From: an uncultured Pseudomonadota bacterium
Lineage (GTDB): Bacteria; Pseudomonadota; Gammaproteobacteria; Steroidobacterales; Steroidobacteraceae
Assembly (NCBI GenBank): GCA_903908265.1
Contig: CAIVRI010000080.1
Coordinates: 62,001-126,000, forward strand
Direction: 5' to 3'
Length of the DNA: 64,000 bases
Of this stretch, positions 53,203 to 62,837 are shown piece by piece (the stretch's first letter is position 1; each line of letters starts with the position of its first letter). The notes under the pieces are model-generated. The model was not told where the DNA came from and ran no database searches. It saw only the letters and a program-made list of their open reading frames with translations. A program made the translations under genes and the position numbers.

Positions 53203-54153
53203 ATGGATCGGGTGCGGATCGACCGCCGCTGGCTGCCGCTCAATGCGCTACGTGCCTTCGAGGCCGTGGCCAAGCATGGCAGCTTCACCAGTGCCGCCAA
53301 TGCACTCCTGATCTCTCAGAGTGCACTGTCGCGGCACGTGATTTCATTGGAGCGTCTGATCGGCGTGCAATTGTTTGATCGCAAACCCCACGCGTTGGTG
53401 CTCACGCCGGCTGGACTACACCTGTTACCCGCCGTGACTAAGTCTTTTGATCGACTGGAATACGCGCTCGAGGAAATCAGCCACGCGGGTGCGCCGGCGT
53501 TGCGGACACTGCGGGTGCAGATGCCACCCAGTTTTGCCGGCCACGCGGCAGTACCAATCTTGCGCGAATTTCGCCGCGCGAACAGCGCAGTGGAAATCGA
53601 CCTAGTCAGCCCCTATGGCGTCGGCCCACCACCGCACGATGTCGACGTGGCGATCGTCTATTCCAAGCCCACCGTGACCGAACTCGTCTCCGACCTGCTC
53701 TGGCCCGTACGGCTCGGTATCGTCTGTCACCCAGACCTTGCCGCGCGACATGTCGGCAAGGACCTTGGGGTCTTTTTGCGCGACAACGAACTGGTGCACG
53801 TCCGCCTTGCGGACCTACCACGCCACCACCTGTGGAGCCAGCTGATCCGTCACGCGCAGTTGCCCCCGTTGAATTTTGAGCGCGGACTGGTGTTTGATAC
53901 CGCTCTGCTCGCCGTCCAATATGTCTTGGCGGGCGAAGGAGTTGCGCTGGTTGACCTGCATTTGTTCCGTGACGACCTCGCAGCCGGCAACCTGGTACGA
54001 CCCTACCCGGAGACGCTCGATGAGGGTTACGGCTACTATCTGGTCACGCACCCCGATTCCCTCAGTGATACAGCGATCGCCTTGTTCCGAAGCTGGCTCA
54101 TTGAGCACTTTGGACCTGGGCGGCACGGCACTGCCCCACCCCATACCGACTGA
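53203..54153 (+). CDS. LysR-family transcriptional regulator (GcvA-like)
   Basis: A 316-residue regulator. LNALRAFEAVAKHGSFTSAA and ISQSALSRHVISLERLIGVQ are the winged HTH (residues ~10-65). The effector domain contains DVDVAIVYSKPTVTELVSDL and GEGVALVDLHLFRDDLAAG. ATG 53203 is used because GGAG is five bases upstream; ATG 53200 is adjacent. A much longer frame upstream runs antisense through the enolase-superfamily gene and is not used. It is next to the MttB copy 2 operon (41 bases) and the divergent enolase-superfamily gene, so either could be its target. Confidence 0.9.
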   Translation: MDRVRIDRRWLPLNALRAFEAVAKHGSFTSAANALLISQSALSRHVISLERLIGVQLFDRKPHALVLTPAGLHLLPAVTKSFDRLEYALEEISHAGAPALRTLRVQMPPSFAGHAAVPILREFRRANSAVEIDLVSPYGVGPPPHDVDVAIVYSKPTVTELVSDLLWPVRLGIVCHPDLAARHVGKDLGVFLRDNELVHVRLADLPRHHLWSQLIRHAQLPPLNFERGLVFDTALLAVQYVLAGEGVALVDLHLFRDDLAAGNLVRPYPETLDEGYGYYLVTHPDSLSDTAIALFRSWLIEHFGPGRHGTAPPHTD

Positions 54154-54194
54154 AGGCGACCGCGCCTTATTGCACGTTCCCGGAGTTCAGACTG

Positions 54195-55742
54195 ATGTCA
54201 GACCAACCAGCAGACCGTCGCCCGCGACGCCGCGCCACCGGCGTCGCCGGCTCCGCCGCCCACGATCGCACGCGCGCCTACCGCCAACTGGTCAACCCGT
54301 ACGAGCCCCTGCGCGTTTTTTCGGATGATCATGTCGCTGCCATCCATGAGGCAGCGCTATCGATCCTAGAAACCCAGGGCATGCGCGTGCTGTCGGAACC
54401 GGCACGGCGGCGTTATGCCGCCGGCGGCGCCACCGTGCACGAAGACTCCATGATGGTCCGCTTCGATCGCGCCTTGGTGACCGAAGCCCTGAGCACCACT
54501 CCCAAGGGCTTCACGCTGCACGGTCGCGACCCCTCCCGCGATCAGCCGATGTCGGGGCGACACCTGTCGTTTGCCTGCGTGTCAGGACCGCCGAACATCA
54601 TGGACGTCGAGGGCGGCCGTCGCGCGGGCACCTTCGCTGACTTTAAGAATCTCATGAAGCTCTGCCAGAGCTTCGAGGTCATTACGATCCTCGGCGGCGG
54701 TGTAGAACCACAGGACATCCCGGTGCAGATCCGCCATCTGGACACCACGCGCGAGATGGTGAACCTGACCGACAAGATTCCGCTCGTGTACGCGCGGGGT
54801 ACCGGCCAAATCAACGACAACTTCGAAATGATCCGCTTGGCCTACGGACTGACGGACGAAGAGTTTCGCTCCAAGGCCTATGCCACCGGCGTGATCAACA
54901 CCAACTCACCGCTGCAGTTGGATATTCCGATGGCGGAAGGACTCATCGACTTCGCGCTGTGGGGTCAGCCGACGATTATCACGCCGTTTACATTGGCGGG
55001 CGCCATGGCCCCCGTGACCATCGCCGGCGCACTGACGCTCGCCCATGCAGAAGCACTGGCCAGCATCACCCTGACGCAGATAGCCCGCAAAGGCGCGCCG
55101 GTGATCTATGGCAGCTTCACCTCGAACGTCGACATGAAATCAGGGGCGCCGGCGTTCGGCACACCGGAATATTCCAAGGCGGCCTTCGGCGCGGGTCAAA
55201 TGGCCCGCCATATCGGTCTGCCCTGGCGCTCGTCGAATGCAACCGCATCGAACTCACCGGATGCACAGTCCGCTTACGAATCGCAGATGAGCCTTTGGGG
55301 CGCCATCATGGGCGGCTGTAACTTCATTCTGCACTCAGCCGGTTGGCTTGAGGGTGGACTGTCGACGTCCTACGAAAAGTTCATCCTCGATATCGAGATG
55401 CTGCAAATGTTTGCTGAAACATTCCAACCCGTCTCCGCCAATCCAGCCGACCTCGCGGTTGAGGCGATCGCAGAAGTCGGTCCGAGCGGTCACTTCTTCG
55501 GCTGCGCCCATACGATGGAGCGCTACCGCACCGCGTTTTACGCCCCGCTCGTGTCCGATTGGAGCAATTACGGACAGTGGTCGGATGCGGGCGCTCTCAC
55601 GGCCACGCAGCGTGCACAGAAGATCTGGCGGGAGACGCTAAATAACTTTGTGCCGCCACAGCGCGATCCGGCGATCGTCGAGGCCATCGACGCCTTCGTG
55701 GCCCGCCGCAAGGAAGAAGGTGGGGCGCATCCGGTCAGTTGA
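54195..55742 (+). CDS. Non-pyrrolysine MttB-family methyltransferase, copy 2
   Basis: A 515-residue MttB-superfamily protein with no in-frame TAG. It shares the landmarks of copy 1: TGVINTNSPLQLDIPMAEGL, ITPFTLAGAMAPVTIAGAL, YGSFTSNVDMKSGAPAFGTP and SAGWLEGGLSTSYEKFILD. The region ETQGMRVLSEPARRRYAAGG is the N-terminal helical part, and the very N-terminus is basic and rich in Arg. Identity to copy 1 looks moderate, so it is an old duplication or a separate recruitment. It is followed after 60 bases by a DMGDH-like gene, as copy 1 is in the sox locus. Demethylation of glycine betaine or a relative is the likely role. Confidence 0.85.
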   Translation: MSDQPADRRPRRRATGVAGSAAHDRTRAYRQLVNPYEPLRVFSDDHVAAIHEAALSILETQGMRVLSEPARRRYAAGGATVHEDSMMVRFDRALVTEALSTTPKGFTLHGRDPSRDQPMSGRHLSFACVSGPPNIMDVEGGRRAGTFADFKNLMKLCQSFEVITILGGGVEPQDIPVQIRHLDTTREMVNLTDKIPLVYARGTGQINDNFEMIRLAYGLTDEEFRSKAYATGVINTNSPLQLDIPMAEGLIDFALWGQPTIITPFTLAGAMAPVTIAGALTLAHAEALASITLTQIARKGAPVIYGSFTSNVDMKSGAPAFGTPEYSKAAFGAGQMARHIGLPWRSSNATASNSPDAQSAYESQMSLWGAIMGGCNFILHSAGWLEGGLSTSYEKFILDIEMLQMFAETFQPVSANPADLAVEAIAEVGPSGHFFGCAHTMERYRTAFYAPLVSDWSNYGQWSDAGALTATQRAQKIWRETLNNFVPPQRDPAIVEAIDAFVARRKEEGGAHPVS

Positions 55743-55802
55743 GTGCGGTGACTGGGGCCTAGGGTGCCTGTCTGAATAAACAAGCGATGAATAGAGGTCG
55801 AT

Positions 55803-58214
55803 ATGCGTAATCATGTGCAGGTCGTGGTGATCGGTGGTGGCGTGGTGGGTGCCAGCGTGCTCTACCATTTGACCAAAGCCGGCTGGAAAGACGTCATGCT
55901 GGTCGAGCGTGCGGAACTGACGTCGGGTTCAACGTGGCACGCCGCTGGCGGCATGCACACCGTCAACGGCGACCCCAATGTTGCCAAGTTGCAGCAATAC
56001 ACCATCCAGTTGTATCGCGAGATCGAAAAGATCTCCGGTCAATCCTGCGGCGTGCACATCACCGGCGGCATCATGCTGGCCGGCACGCCAGAGCGCCTCG
56101 ATTGGCTAAAGATGGCCAAGGCCCGCGGCCGTTACCTCGGCATGGATCTCGAACTGATTTCGGTTGCTGAAGCGAAGAAAATATTCCCACTCCTGGACGA
56201 AAAGCACTTCGTCGGGGCAATGTACGACCCCATCGAGGGCCATGTCGATCCGTACGGCGTCACCCACGCCTATGCCAAGTCCGCGCAGATTGGCGGCGCT
56301 GAGATCATTCGCCAAAATCGGGTCGTTGACACCGTACAACGGGCCGATGGCAGCTGGGACGTGGTCACCGAGAAGGGCACAATCCACGCCGAGCACATTG
56401 TGAACGCCGGCGGTCTGTGGGCCCGTGAGGTCGGCCGGATGGCCGGACTCGAGTTGCCGATTCTCGCCATGGAACACCAGTACCTGATCACCGAGGATCT
56501 GCCTGAGTTCCAAGGGCAGAAGGAACAGCTGCACTGCATCGACTTCGAAGGCGAGATCTACATGCGCCAGGAACGCGGCGGCATGCTGATGGGTACCTAC
56601 GAGCGCGCCGGTGTGCCCTGGTCACCGAAGACCACGCCGTGGGACTTCGGTCAGGATTTGCTAGAGAACGATCTGGAGCGCATCGCGCCGTCGCTAGAGG
56701 TGGGCTTCCAACACTTCCCGCGGCTAGAAAATGCGGGCATCAAGAAGATCGTCAACGGCCCCTTCACCTTCGCGGCCGATGGCAACCCACTGATCGGCCC
56801 AGTACGTGGACTGAAGAACTACTGGGTGGCCTGTGGCGTGATGGCGGGCTTCAGCCAAGGCGGCGGCGTCGGCTTGGCACTGGCCGAGTGGATGATCAAC
56901 GGCGACCCGGGTGCGGATATTTGGGGCATGGACGTGGCGCGCTATGGCGATTGGGCCACGCTCGCCTATACCAATGCGAAGGTGCGCGAGAATTACTCGC
57001 GACGCTTCAGCATCCGCTTCCCGAATGAAGAATTGCCAGCCGGCCGACCGCTGCGCACAACGCCCATCTATGATCGTCTCGCCGCTGAAAATGCGGTGTT
57101 TGGTGATTATTGCGGTCTCGAGCATGCGCTTTGGTTCGCGCCCAAGGGCACGCCCGCGCACGAGGAAGTCACTTTCCGCCGTTCCAATGCACACGCGCAT
57201 GTCGCGGCCGACTGCAGCGCGGTCCGTGCAGGCGCGGGGCTGCTCGAAATTTCCAACTACGGCAAATTCGAGGTCACCGGCCCGAAGGCGGCCGAATGGC
57301 TCGCCAAGGTCATGGCCAACCGCGTACCGGCGATCGGTCGAATGGTATTGACTCCGATGTTGAACGAAGCCGGTCGCCTGATCGGCGACTTTACGGTCGC
57401 TCGCCTCGGCGACGAGCACTTCTACTTGGTGGCCACCTATGCCGCTGAGGTCTATTACAGACGCTGGTTCGAGCGCAGCCTGCCACCCTCTGGTGTCACG
57501 GTACGGCCCTGTGCGATGGAGTACGCCGGTCTCTCAGTGGCCGGTCCCGCCGCACGCGAGATCCTGCAACCGCTGATGTCGGAGGATCTGTCGACGGCGG
57601 CGTTCCCGTTCATGTCGTTCGGCCGCCGCGATGTGGGCATGATCCCAACGCTCATGGGTCGCGTCTCCTTCACCGGGGATATGGGCTATGAACTGTGGGT
57701 GACGAGCGATTACCAGCGCGCGTTGTATGACCTCCTGACCGCAGCAGGCAAGCCCCATGGGCTCAAGGTCATCGGTGGAAGGGCGCTCAACTCGATGCGT
57801 CTGGAAAAAGGCTTTGGCACCTGGGCACGCGAGTTCCGTCCGATCTACGGGCCTTATGAGGCCGGACTGGGCCGGTTCGTCGATCTGAAGAAGCCCGACT
57901 TTATTGGCCGCGCCGCCGCCGAGGCGGAGAAGGCGTCGGGCGGCGTGCGTCGCCTGATCACCCTGGATATCGATGCCAGCGACGCCGATGCGATCGGCGA
58001 CGAACCGATCTTTCACGCAGGCAAGGTCGTCGGCTGGGTTACCTCGGGCGGCTATGGTCATACGACCCAAAAATCGCTAGCCATGGGTTATGTAGAGAAG
58101 GCCGTTGCCGATGAAATCACTGGCTTTGAGGTGGAGTTGATCGGTGAACGCCGCGCCGCCGTGCGCCTCGCCGAAGCTGCGTTCGATCCAAGCGGTAGCC
58201 GTATGCGGGCCTGA
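55803..58214 (+). CDS. Dimethylglycine/sarcosine dehydrogenase-like FAD protein with GcvT domain (copy 2)
   Basis: An 803-residue flavoprotein. VVVIGGGVVGASVLYHLTKA is the FAD motif. TSGSTWHAAGGMHT has His46, the covalent FAD attachment site in dimethylglycine dehydrogenase. The DAO domain ends at GVMAGFSQGGGVGLALAEWM, and the GcvT part has RVSFTGDMGYELWVTSDYQR. Domain order and length match copy 1 (804 residues). GAGGTCGAT precedes ATG 55803. Forms a tandem with MttB copy 2. A stable hairpin follows the stop. Confidence 0.9.
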   Translation: MRNHVQVVVIGGGVVGASVLYHLTKAGWKDVMLVERAELTSGSTWHAAGGMHTVNGDPNVAKLQQYTIQLYREIEKISGQSCGVHITGGIMLAGTPERLDWLKMAKARGRYLGMDLELISVAEAKKIFPLLDEKHFVGAMYDPIEGHVDPYGVTHAYAKSAQIGGAEIIRQNRVVDTVQRADGSWDVVTEKGTIHAEHIVNAGGLWAREVGRMAGLELPILAMEHQYLITEDLPEFQGQKEQLHCIDFEGEIYMRQERGGMLMGTYERAGVPWSPKTTPWDFGQDLLENDLERIAPSLEVGFQHFPRLENAGIKKIVNGPFTFAADGNPLIGPVRGLKNYWVACGVMAGFSQGGGVGLALAEWMINGDPGADIWGMDVARYGDWATLAYTNAKVRENYSRRFSIRFPNEELPAGRPLRTTPIYDRLAAENAVFGDYCGLEHALWFAPKGTPAHEEVTFRRSNAHAHVAADCSAVRAGAGLLEISNYGKFEVTGPKAAEWLAKVMANRVPAIGRMVLTPMLNEAGRLIGDFTVARLGDEHFYLVATYAAEVYYRRWFERSLPPSGVTVRPCAMEYAGLSVAGPAAREILQPLMSEDLSTAAFPFMSFGRRDVGMIPTLMGRVSFTGDMGYELWVTSDYQRALYDLLTAAGKPHGLKVIGGRALNSMRLEKGFGTWAREFRPIYGPYEAGLGRFVDLKKPDFIGRAAAEAEKASGGVRRLITLDIDASDADAIGDEPIFHAGKVVGWVTSGGYGHTTQKSLAMGYVEKAVADEITGFEVELIGERRAAVRLAEAAFDPSGSRMRA

Positions 58215-58261
58215 GTGTGCAGTGAGGACCGGCGCATCTTGACGCCGGTCCTCGGTCACAC
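58215..58261. other. Large intercistronic hairpin after DMGDH-like copy 2
   Basis: GAGGACCGGCG (58224-58234) pairs perfectly with CGCCGGTCCTC (58243-58253) around 8 bases. Beyond small internal loops, GTGTG (58215-58219) pairs with CACAC (58257-58261). The structure fills most of the gap before the FAD-linked oxidase gene. No T run follows, so it could act as an attenuator or an mRNA stabiliser. Confidence 0.6.
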
Positions 58262-58292
58262 CGATAGTGCCTCCTCGCCCGGAGGATTCGGC

Positions 58293-59678
58293 ATGTCTCT
58301 GTCCGCTGCCACCATCACTGACTTGACCCAGCTAGTGGGCGTCGCACACGCGCGTAGCCACGCCGATCTGCAAACGCGCGATCCTGGCGTCGATTCTCAT
58401 AATTTAGGCGCGGATCTCTGGCTGCGACCTGGCGACTGCGAGACGCTCGCGGGCGTGCTGCGGTATTGCCATGACCACCACATTCCAGTTGTCCCCCACG
58501 GGGGGCGTACGGGCCTCTCCGGTGGCGCGCAGAGCCAAGCGGGCGACGTGATCGTGTCTCTCGAGCGCTTTGACACCCTGGAAATTGACCCGATCAGTCG
58601 CACCGCCGTCGTGGGCGCCGGCGTGACGTTGGCGACTCTCGCCGCGGCCGCGGCGTGCCATGGCCTCTCGGCGGGCATCGATTTTGGTGCGCGCGAGTCT
58701 GCCAGTATTGGCGGCATGGTCTCCACCAATGCCGGCGGCATCTCCGCTTTCCGACATGGCACAGTGCGCGAACGCGTGCTGGGTCTGGAGGCCGTCCTGC
58801 CCGACGGTCGCCTCCTCAGTGAACTGGGCCAGGTCGTCAAACGCAACGAAGGCCTTGCCATCGAGCGCTTGCTCATCGGCGCAGAAGGCACGCTCGGGAT
58901 CGTCACCCGGGTCGCCTTGGCACTCGTCGCGGTCGATGGCAGCGTCGGGACTGCGCTCGTGTCGGTACCCGGTCTCGAGCAGGCCGCTGCACTCACGGCA
59001 CGCGCCCTCGCACTACACGATGTGCAGGCAACAGCACTGGAAGTGATGTCGGGTAACCACGCCGCCGCGGTGTGTCAGGCACTGCAATTCGAGGACTTGA
59101 AACCACTGACGGCCGCGCCCTTTTTGATGCTCATCGAGCTGGCGGCCTCGACCCTAGCGGACGCAGAAGCGGCCCTGCTGCACCTGCTGGAAGGGGCGAG
59201 CGAAGACGCGCTGGCCCTCGATGCGGTCATCGCCCAAAACGAATCTCAACGGACCATCTTCTGGCGTGTACGCGAAGATTGGGCGGTGGATCGCGCCCGC
59301 CCGGGCGGCTTGTGGTACGACGTGTCGGTACCGCTGTCACGGGTCGCCGGTTATGTGCAGACGATCCGCGCCCGACTGACGCAACACGATCCCGCGCTAG
59401 AGTTGTACCTGCTGGGCCATCTGGCTGATGGCAATCTGCATGTGACGGTCAACGCAAGCGTCCCGATTACCGCGCGTTATGACGAGATTGCCCTCCTCGT
59501 GACCGAGGGCCTCACGGAACTCGGCGGCTCCTATTCGGCTGAGCACGGCATCGGGCGGGAAAAGAAATCCACCTTGGAGCGCTGGATGCACCCGACCAAA
59601 CGCCGCTTGATGCAAGACATCAAGGCGCTCATCGATCCGCACCGGATCATGAACCCCGGCAAGGTCATCCCCCGCTAA
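58293..59678 (+). CDS. FAD-linked 2-hydroxyacid dehydrogenase (GlcD/D2HGDH type)
   Basis: A 461-residue protein with an FAD_binding_4 domain and a C-terminal FAD-oxidase domain. Landmarks are PVVPHGGRTGLSGGAQ, GIDFGARESASIGGMVSTNA, LLIGAEGTLGIVTRVALAL, and the C-terminal LLGHLADGNLHVTVNASV and YSAEHGIGREKKSTLERWM, with the active-site histidine. Family members oxidise D-lactate, glycolate or D-2-hydroxyglutarate. ATG 58293 has GGAGG eight bases upstream. The long hairpin before it suggests it may be expressed separately from the DMGDH-like gene. Confidence 0.88.
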   Translation: MSLSAATITDLTQLVGVAHARSHADLQTRDPGVDSHNLGADLWLRPGDCETLAGVLRYCHDHHIPVVPHGGRTGLSGGAQSQAGDVIVSLERFDTLEIDPISRTAVVGAGVTLATLAAAAACHGLSAGIDFGARESASIGGMVSTNAGGISAFRHGTVRERVLGLEAVLPDGRLLSELGQVVKRNEGLAIERLLIGAEGTLGIVTRVALALVAVDGSVGTALVSVPGLEQAAALTARALALHDVQATALEVMSGNHAAAVCQALQFEDLKPLTAAPFLMLIELAASTLADAEAALLHLLEGASEDALALDAVIAQNESQRTIFWRVREDWAVDRARPGGLWYDVSVPLSRVAGYVQTIRARLTQHDPALELYLLGHLADGNLHVTVNASVPITARYDEIALLVTEGLTELGGSYSAEHGIGREKKSTLERWMHPTKRRLMQDIKALIDPHRIMNPGKVIPR

Positions 59679-59687
59679 GTCGCGTCG

Positions 59688-60926
59688 TCAGGCTTTCGCC
59701 CAATCGATCGGTTCGACTTTGGGCAATACCACCCAGTAACCGAACAGCCCGAGCAAGTTGATCAATCCGGCAATCGTGAACGCATAGTTGTAATTGCCGT
59801 AACGATGCACCAGATAGCCAGTCAGGGCGGGCGCAATGATGCCGGCCAAATTACCGCAAAAATTCTGAATTCCAATCCAACGACCCGTTGCGGATGCACC
59901 GGCCATGATCTGACCGATCCCAAAGGTCCCCGGCGAAGACAATCCGAGGAAGACCTCGTAGACCAACAAGCAGCCGATCGAATACGCCGGTGGCAACAAC
60001 ACCATGCCGAGCATCGAAACCACCGACACGGCCTGACACAAGTTCATCATCAGTTTGTAGATCAACGTAGGCGAGCGGCCCTTACGGATCCATCGATCGG
60101 CATACCAGCCCGACAGCAGGGCGCAGATCGCATTGATGAAATATGCGCCGCCGAGCACCGCGGCCATCGATTCCATCGACAAATGGCGCACGTCCACCAG
60201 GTACAAGGGCATGAACGAGAGAATAAAGTACCAGTTGAAGTTACTCGCAAAGTGCCCGATCGAAGCGCCCCATAGACCGCGCTGGCGCAAGATCTGCCGG
60301 TAGGTCGGGCTGACCTGGGTGGACAGCCGCGTCACCACCGGGGCCACAGCGCGGGCTGAGAACCGTGCCCACGGCAGCAACCAGAGCAACGACGCGGCGC
60401 CAAAGCCAATGAACACAGCACGCCAGCCATATCGAGACATCAAGAGACCGCCGACGAAGGTACCAATCGCCGGGCCGATCAGATAGCCGAAACTGATCGT
60501 CCCGTTCGCCTTGCCGAGACTCTCGCGCGGTACATGGGTAGCAAGCAAGGCAGAACTAGCCGGAAAAATGGCGCTCTCGGCAAGCCCTAGCAGGAGGCGC
60601 AATCCCAACAGCGCCGTGATGCTGGTGGCAAAGCCCGTAAAGAGTGTCGCGACCGACCATAGGGTCGCGCCAATGGCCAGCACCCGATGCGCACCAAAGC
60701 GCTCGGTGGCCCAACCGACCGGGATCATCGCCGCAACATAGGTCCAGTAGAACGCCGAAATCAGGTACCCAATCTGCTCCTCGTCGAGGTGCAGTTGATC
60801 CTTGATCATCGGTGCCGAGGTGGCCAGGTTGCCGCGGTCCACGTAGTTGATGAACAGCGCGAGGGTCAGCAACCCGACCAGCATGCGAGGCGCGACCGAC
60901 GGACGCGCTGCGTTTTCATTGGACAC
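59688..60926 (-). CDS. MFS transporter, anion:cation symporter type
   Basis: A 412-residue transporter with twelve segments. LALFINYVDRGNLATSAPMI, the loop motif GWATERFGAHRVLAIGATLW and GLAESAIFPASSALLATHVP match the ACS family that imports hexuronates, 4-hydroxyphenylacetate or related organic anions. It starts at GTG 60926, with a GGGGG ribosome site. It lies downstream of the acyl-CoA dehydrogenase gene on the same strand with a 67-base gap. The substrate is unknown. Confidence 0.87.
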   Translation of the reverse strand: MSNENAARPSVAPRMLVGLLTLALFINYVDRGNLATSAPMIKDQLHLDEEQIGYLISAFYWTYVAAMIPVGWATERFGAHRVLAIGATLWSVATLFTGFATSITALLGLRLLLGLAESAIFPASSALLATHVPRESLGKANGTISFGYLIGPAIGTFVGGLLMSRYGWRAVFIGFGAASLLWLLPWARFSARAVAPVVTRLSTQVSPTYRQILRQRGLWGASIGHFASNFNWYFILSFMPLYLVDVRHLSMESMAAVLGGAYFINAICALLSGWYADRWIRKGRSPTLIYKLMMNLCQAVSVVSMLGMVLLPPAYSIGCLLVYEVFLGLSSPGTFGIGQIMAGASATGRWIGIQNFCGNLAGIIAPALTGYLVHRYGNYNYAFTIAGLINLLGLFGYWVVLPKVEPIDWAKA

Positions 60927-60993
60927 TTGTATACCCCCAGTCAGACCCGTCCGATGCTAACGGACGGGGGGCCCAGGCGCTACCAAGGACTGA

Positions 60994-62157
60994 TCAGCCG
61001 CCCAACGGGCGTAACAGGCTGCGCGAAATGATATGCCGCTGAATCTCGCTCGTGCCTTCCCAGATCCGCTCAATGCGCGCGTCGCGCCAAATCCGCTCGA
61101 GCGGCAGATCGGACATGAGACCCATACCCCCGTGGATCTGTAGCGCCTCATCGGCCACCATCGCGAGCACTTCGGTCGCCTTGAGCTTGGCCATCGCCAT
61201 ATCCATATCGGTCGCCAACTGCTGATCAAATTTCCAGGCCGCATCGAGCGTCAAGAGCTCGGCTGCGCGCAATTCCATGGCCATATCCGCCAGTTTGAAC
61301 GAAACACCCTGAAATTTGCCAATCTGCTGACCGAATTGTTTGCGCTCGACCGACCACTGCATGGCCAGATCCAGCGCGCGTTCCGCCCGACCTAGGCAGG
61401 TCGCCGCCACCTGCAGACGGGTCGCACCAAGCCACGAGTTCGCGACTTCAAAGCCCTGATGCAACTGACCCAAAATCTGCGACTGCGGCAAGCGGCAGTC
61501 GTTGAACTCGAGGATGCAATTGTTGTATCCCCGGTGCGAGACGTTCTTGTAGCCGGCGCGCACCTCAAAGCCGGGCGTGCCCTTATCGACCAGAAAGGCC
61601 GTAATCAGCTTTTTGGTGCCGCGGGCATTGGTTTCCTCGCCCGTGGCGGCGAACAAGATCACGAAATCGGCATGATCGGCGTGGCTGATAAAATGCTTGG
61701 TGCCATTGATGACGTAATCGCCACCCTTCTCCACCGCCGAGGTCTTCATGCCGCGCACGTCCGAGCCGGCACCCGGTTCGGTCATCGCTAGACAGTCCAC
61801 ACGCTCGCCCCGGACCGACGGGTAGAGATAGCGCTCGCGCTGTTCGCCTTCACACGCACACAGGATGTTGGACGGGCGCCCCACACAGTTGTAATGCAGG
61901 GCATAGCCGGTGCGACCGAGTTCTTTCTCGTACAGCACCCAAGTCAGCGTATCGAGACCGGCGCCACCGACGTCCTCTGGCATGTTGGCCGCGTACAAAC
62001 CAGCCTCAATCGCCTTGGCCTTGAGCTCGGCATGCAGTTCCGGACGCAGGATTCCCGTTTCCTCGATCTCCTGCTCGTGCGGCATTAGCTCGTTCGTGAC
62101 GAAGTCCCGGGTGGTCTTGACGATCAGGCTCTGTTCTTCGGTCATTCCAAAATGCAT
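60994..62157 (-). CDS. Acyl-CoA dehydrogenase, CaiA-like
   Basis: A 387-residue FAD enzyme. The three signatures are CLAMTEPGAGSDVRGMKTSA, DEALQIHGGMGLMSDLPLER and IWEGTSEIQRHI, where Glu367 is at the place of the catalytic base of medium-chain enzymes. The protein is close in length to CaiA and to gamma-butyrobetainyl-CoA dehydrogenases. With the acyl-CoA synthetase, CaiD-like hydratase and carnitine dehydrogenase fusion it would complete a gamma-butyrobetaine-to-carnitine route, though that is inferred from neighbours. AGGGGA precedes ATG 62157. It follows the TetR gene by 14 bases. Confidence 0.85.
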   Translation of the reverse strand: MHFGMTEEQSLIVKTTRDFVTNELMPHEQEIEETGILRPELHAELKAKAIEAGLYAANMPEDVGGAGLDTLTWVLYEKELGRTGYALHYNCVGRPSNILCACEGEQRERYLYPSVRGERVDCLAMTEPGAGSDVRGMKTSAVEKGGDYVINGTKHFISHADHADFVILFAATGEETNARGTKKLITAFLVDKGTPGFEVRAGYKNVSHRGYNNCILEFNDCRLPQSQILGQLHQGFEVANSWLGATRLQVAATCLGRAERALDLAMQWSVERKQFGQQIGKFQGVSFKLADMAMELRAAELLTLDAAWKFDQQLATDMDMAMAKLKATEVLAMVADEALQIHGGMGLMSDLPLERIWRDARIERIWEGTSEIQRHIISRSLLRPLGG

Positions 62158-62171
62158 AACAATCCCCTGGT

Positions 62172-62834
62172 TCAGTGCCCGGTCGTGCGCGTCAGGCGAC
62201 GAGCCGGTTGACGGTTATTCGTGGCAGTCGATTCGGCATGTGCCTGCTGCGCCCAACTACGCCAGAGCGACAGTTGTCGCTCCAACTGCGCCAGTTGCCG
62301 CTGTGCCGGCCACTCCTTGGGACTGATGAGGGCGCCCGCCGTCAGTCCATTCAGGAAAGTGGCGACGGCACGCAGCACTTCATCACGCAGGTCCTCATGC
62401 CACTCTGGCCATTCCGGCCAATGTTCCGACAGGCAGCGTCCATACAGGCGCGTGTACTCGCCATGGACCCACGTGTTGATTTGCTTGAGGTGCGCATCGG
62501 CGGACATCTGACCCCAAAAGGCCATCCAGAAGGCGCTTTCGATGCTGCGCTGCGCATCCAGCGGGAGCGACTCCGCCAACACCACAAGCAGGCTCTCGCC
62601 GCGCCGCGCGGGTCGCACGAGGCGTTCCTCAATGCGGCGCAACATGAGCCGCAAGGCCGCGAGGATGATCTCCTGCTTGGAATCAAAGTAGTGCGCGACC
62701 ATGCCGGTCGTGTAGCCCGCTTCGCGCGCGATGCGTACTACAGTCGCCTTCTCAAAGCCATGCTCGGCGACCACGCGACAGGCGACGAGAGCGATCTCGT
62801 CGCGTCGTGCTGCGTGGTCGACAATTTTGGGCAC
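62172..62834 (-). CDS. TetR/BetI-like transcriptional regulator
   Basis: A 220-residue regulator. The HTH (residues 8-55) is ARRDEIALVACRVVAEHGFE, then VVRIAREAGYTTGMVAHYFD. The second half is a helical ligand domain (SIESAFWMAFWGQMSADAHL is BetI-like). It starts at GTG 62834, three bases after the carnitine dehydrogenase fusion stop, so it is in the same operon. Likely it represses the operon, with carnitine or a CoA ester as effector (inference). The BetI-like HTH is similar to that of the TetR-Rieske fusion at 28250. Confidence 0.88.
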   Translation of the reverse strand: MPKIVDHAARRDEIALVACRVVAEHGFEKATVVRIAREAGYTTGMVAHYFDSKQEIILAALRLMLRRIEERLVRPARRGESLLVVLAESLPLDAQRSIESAFWMAFWGQMSADAHLKQINTWVHGEYTRLYGRCLSEHWPEWPEWHEDLRDEVLRAVATFLNGLTAGALISPKEWPAQRQLAQLERQLSLWRSWAQQAHAESTATNNRQPARRLTRTTGH

Positions 62835-62837
62835 TGC

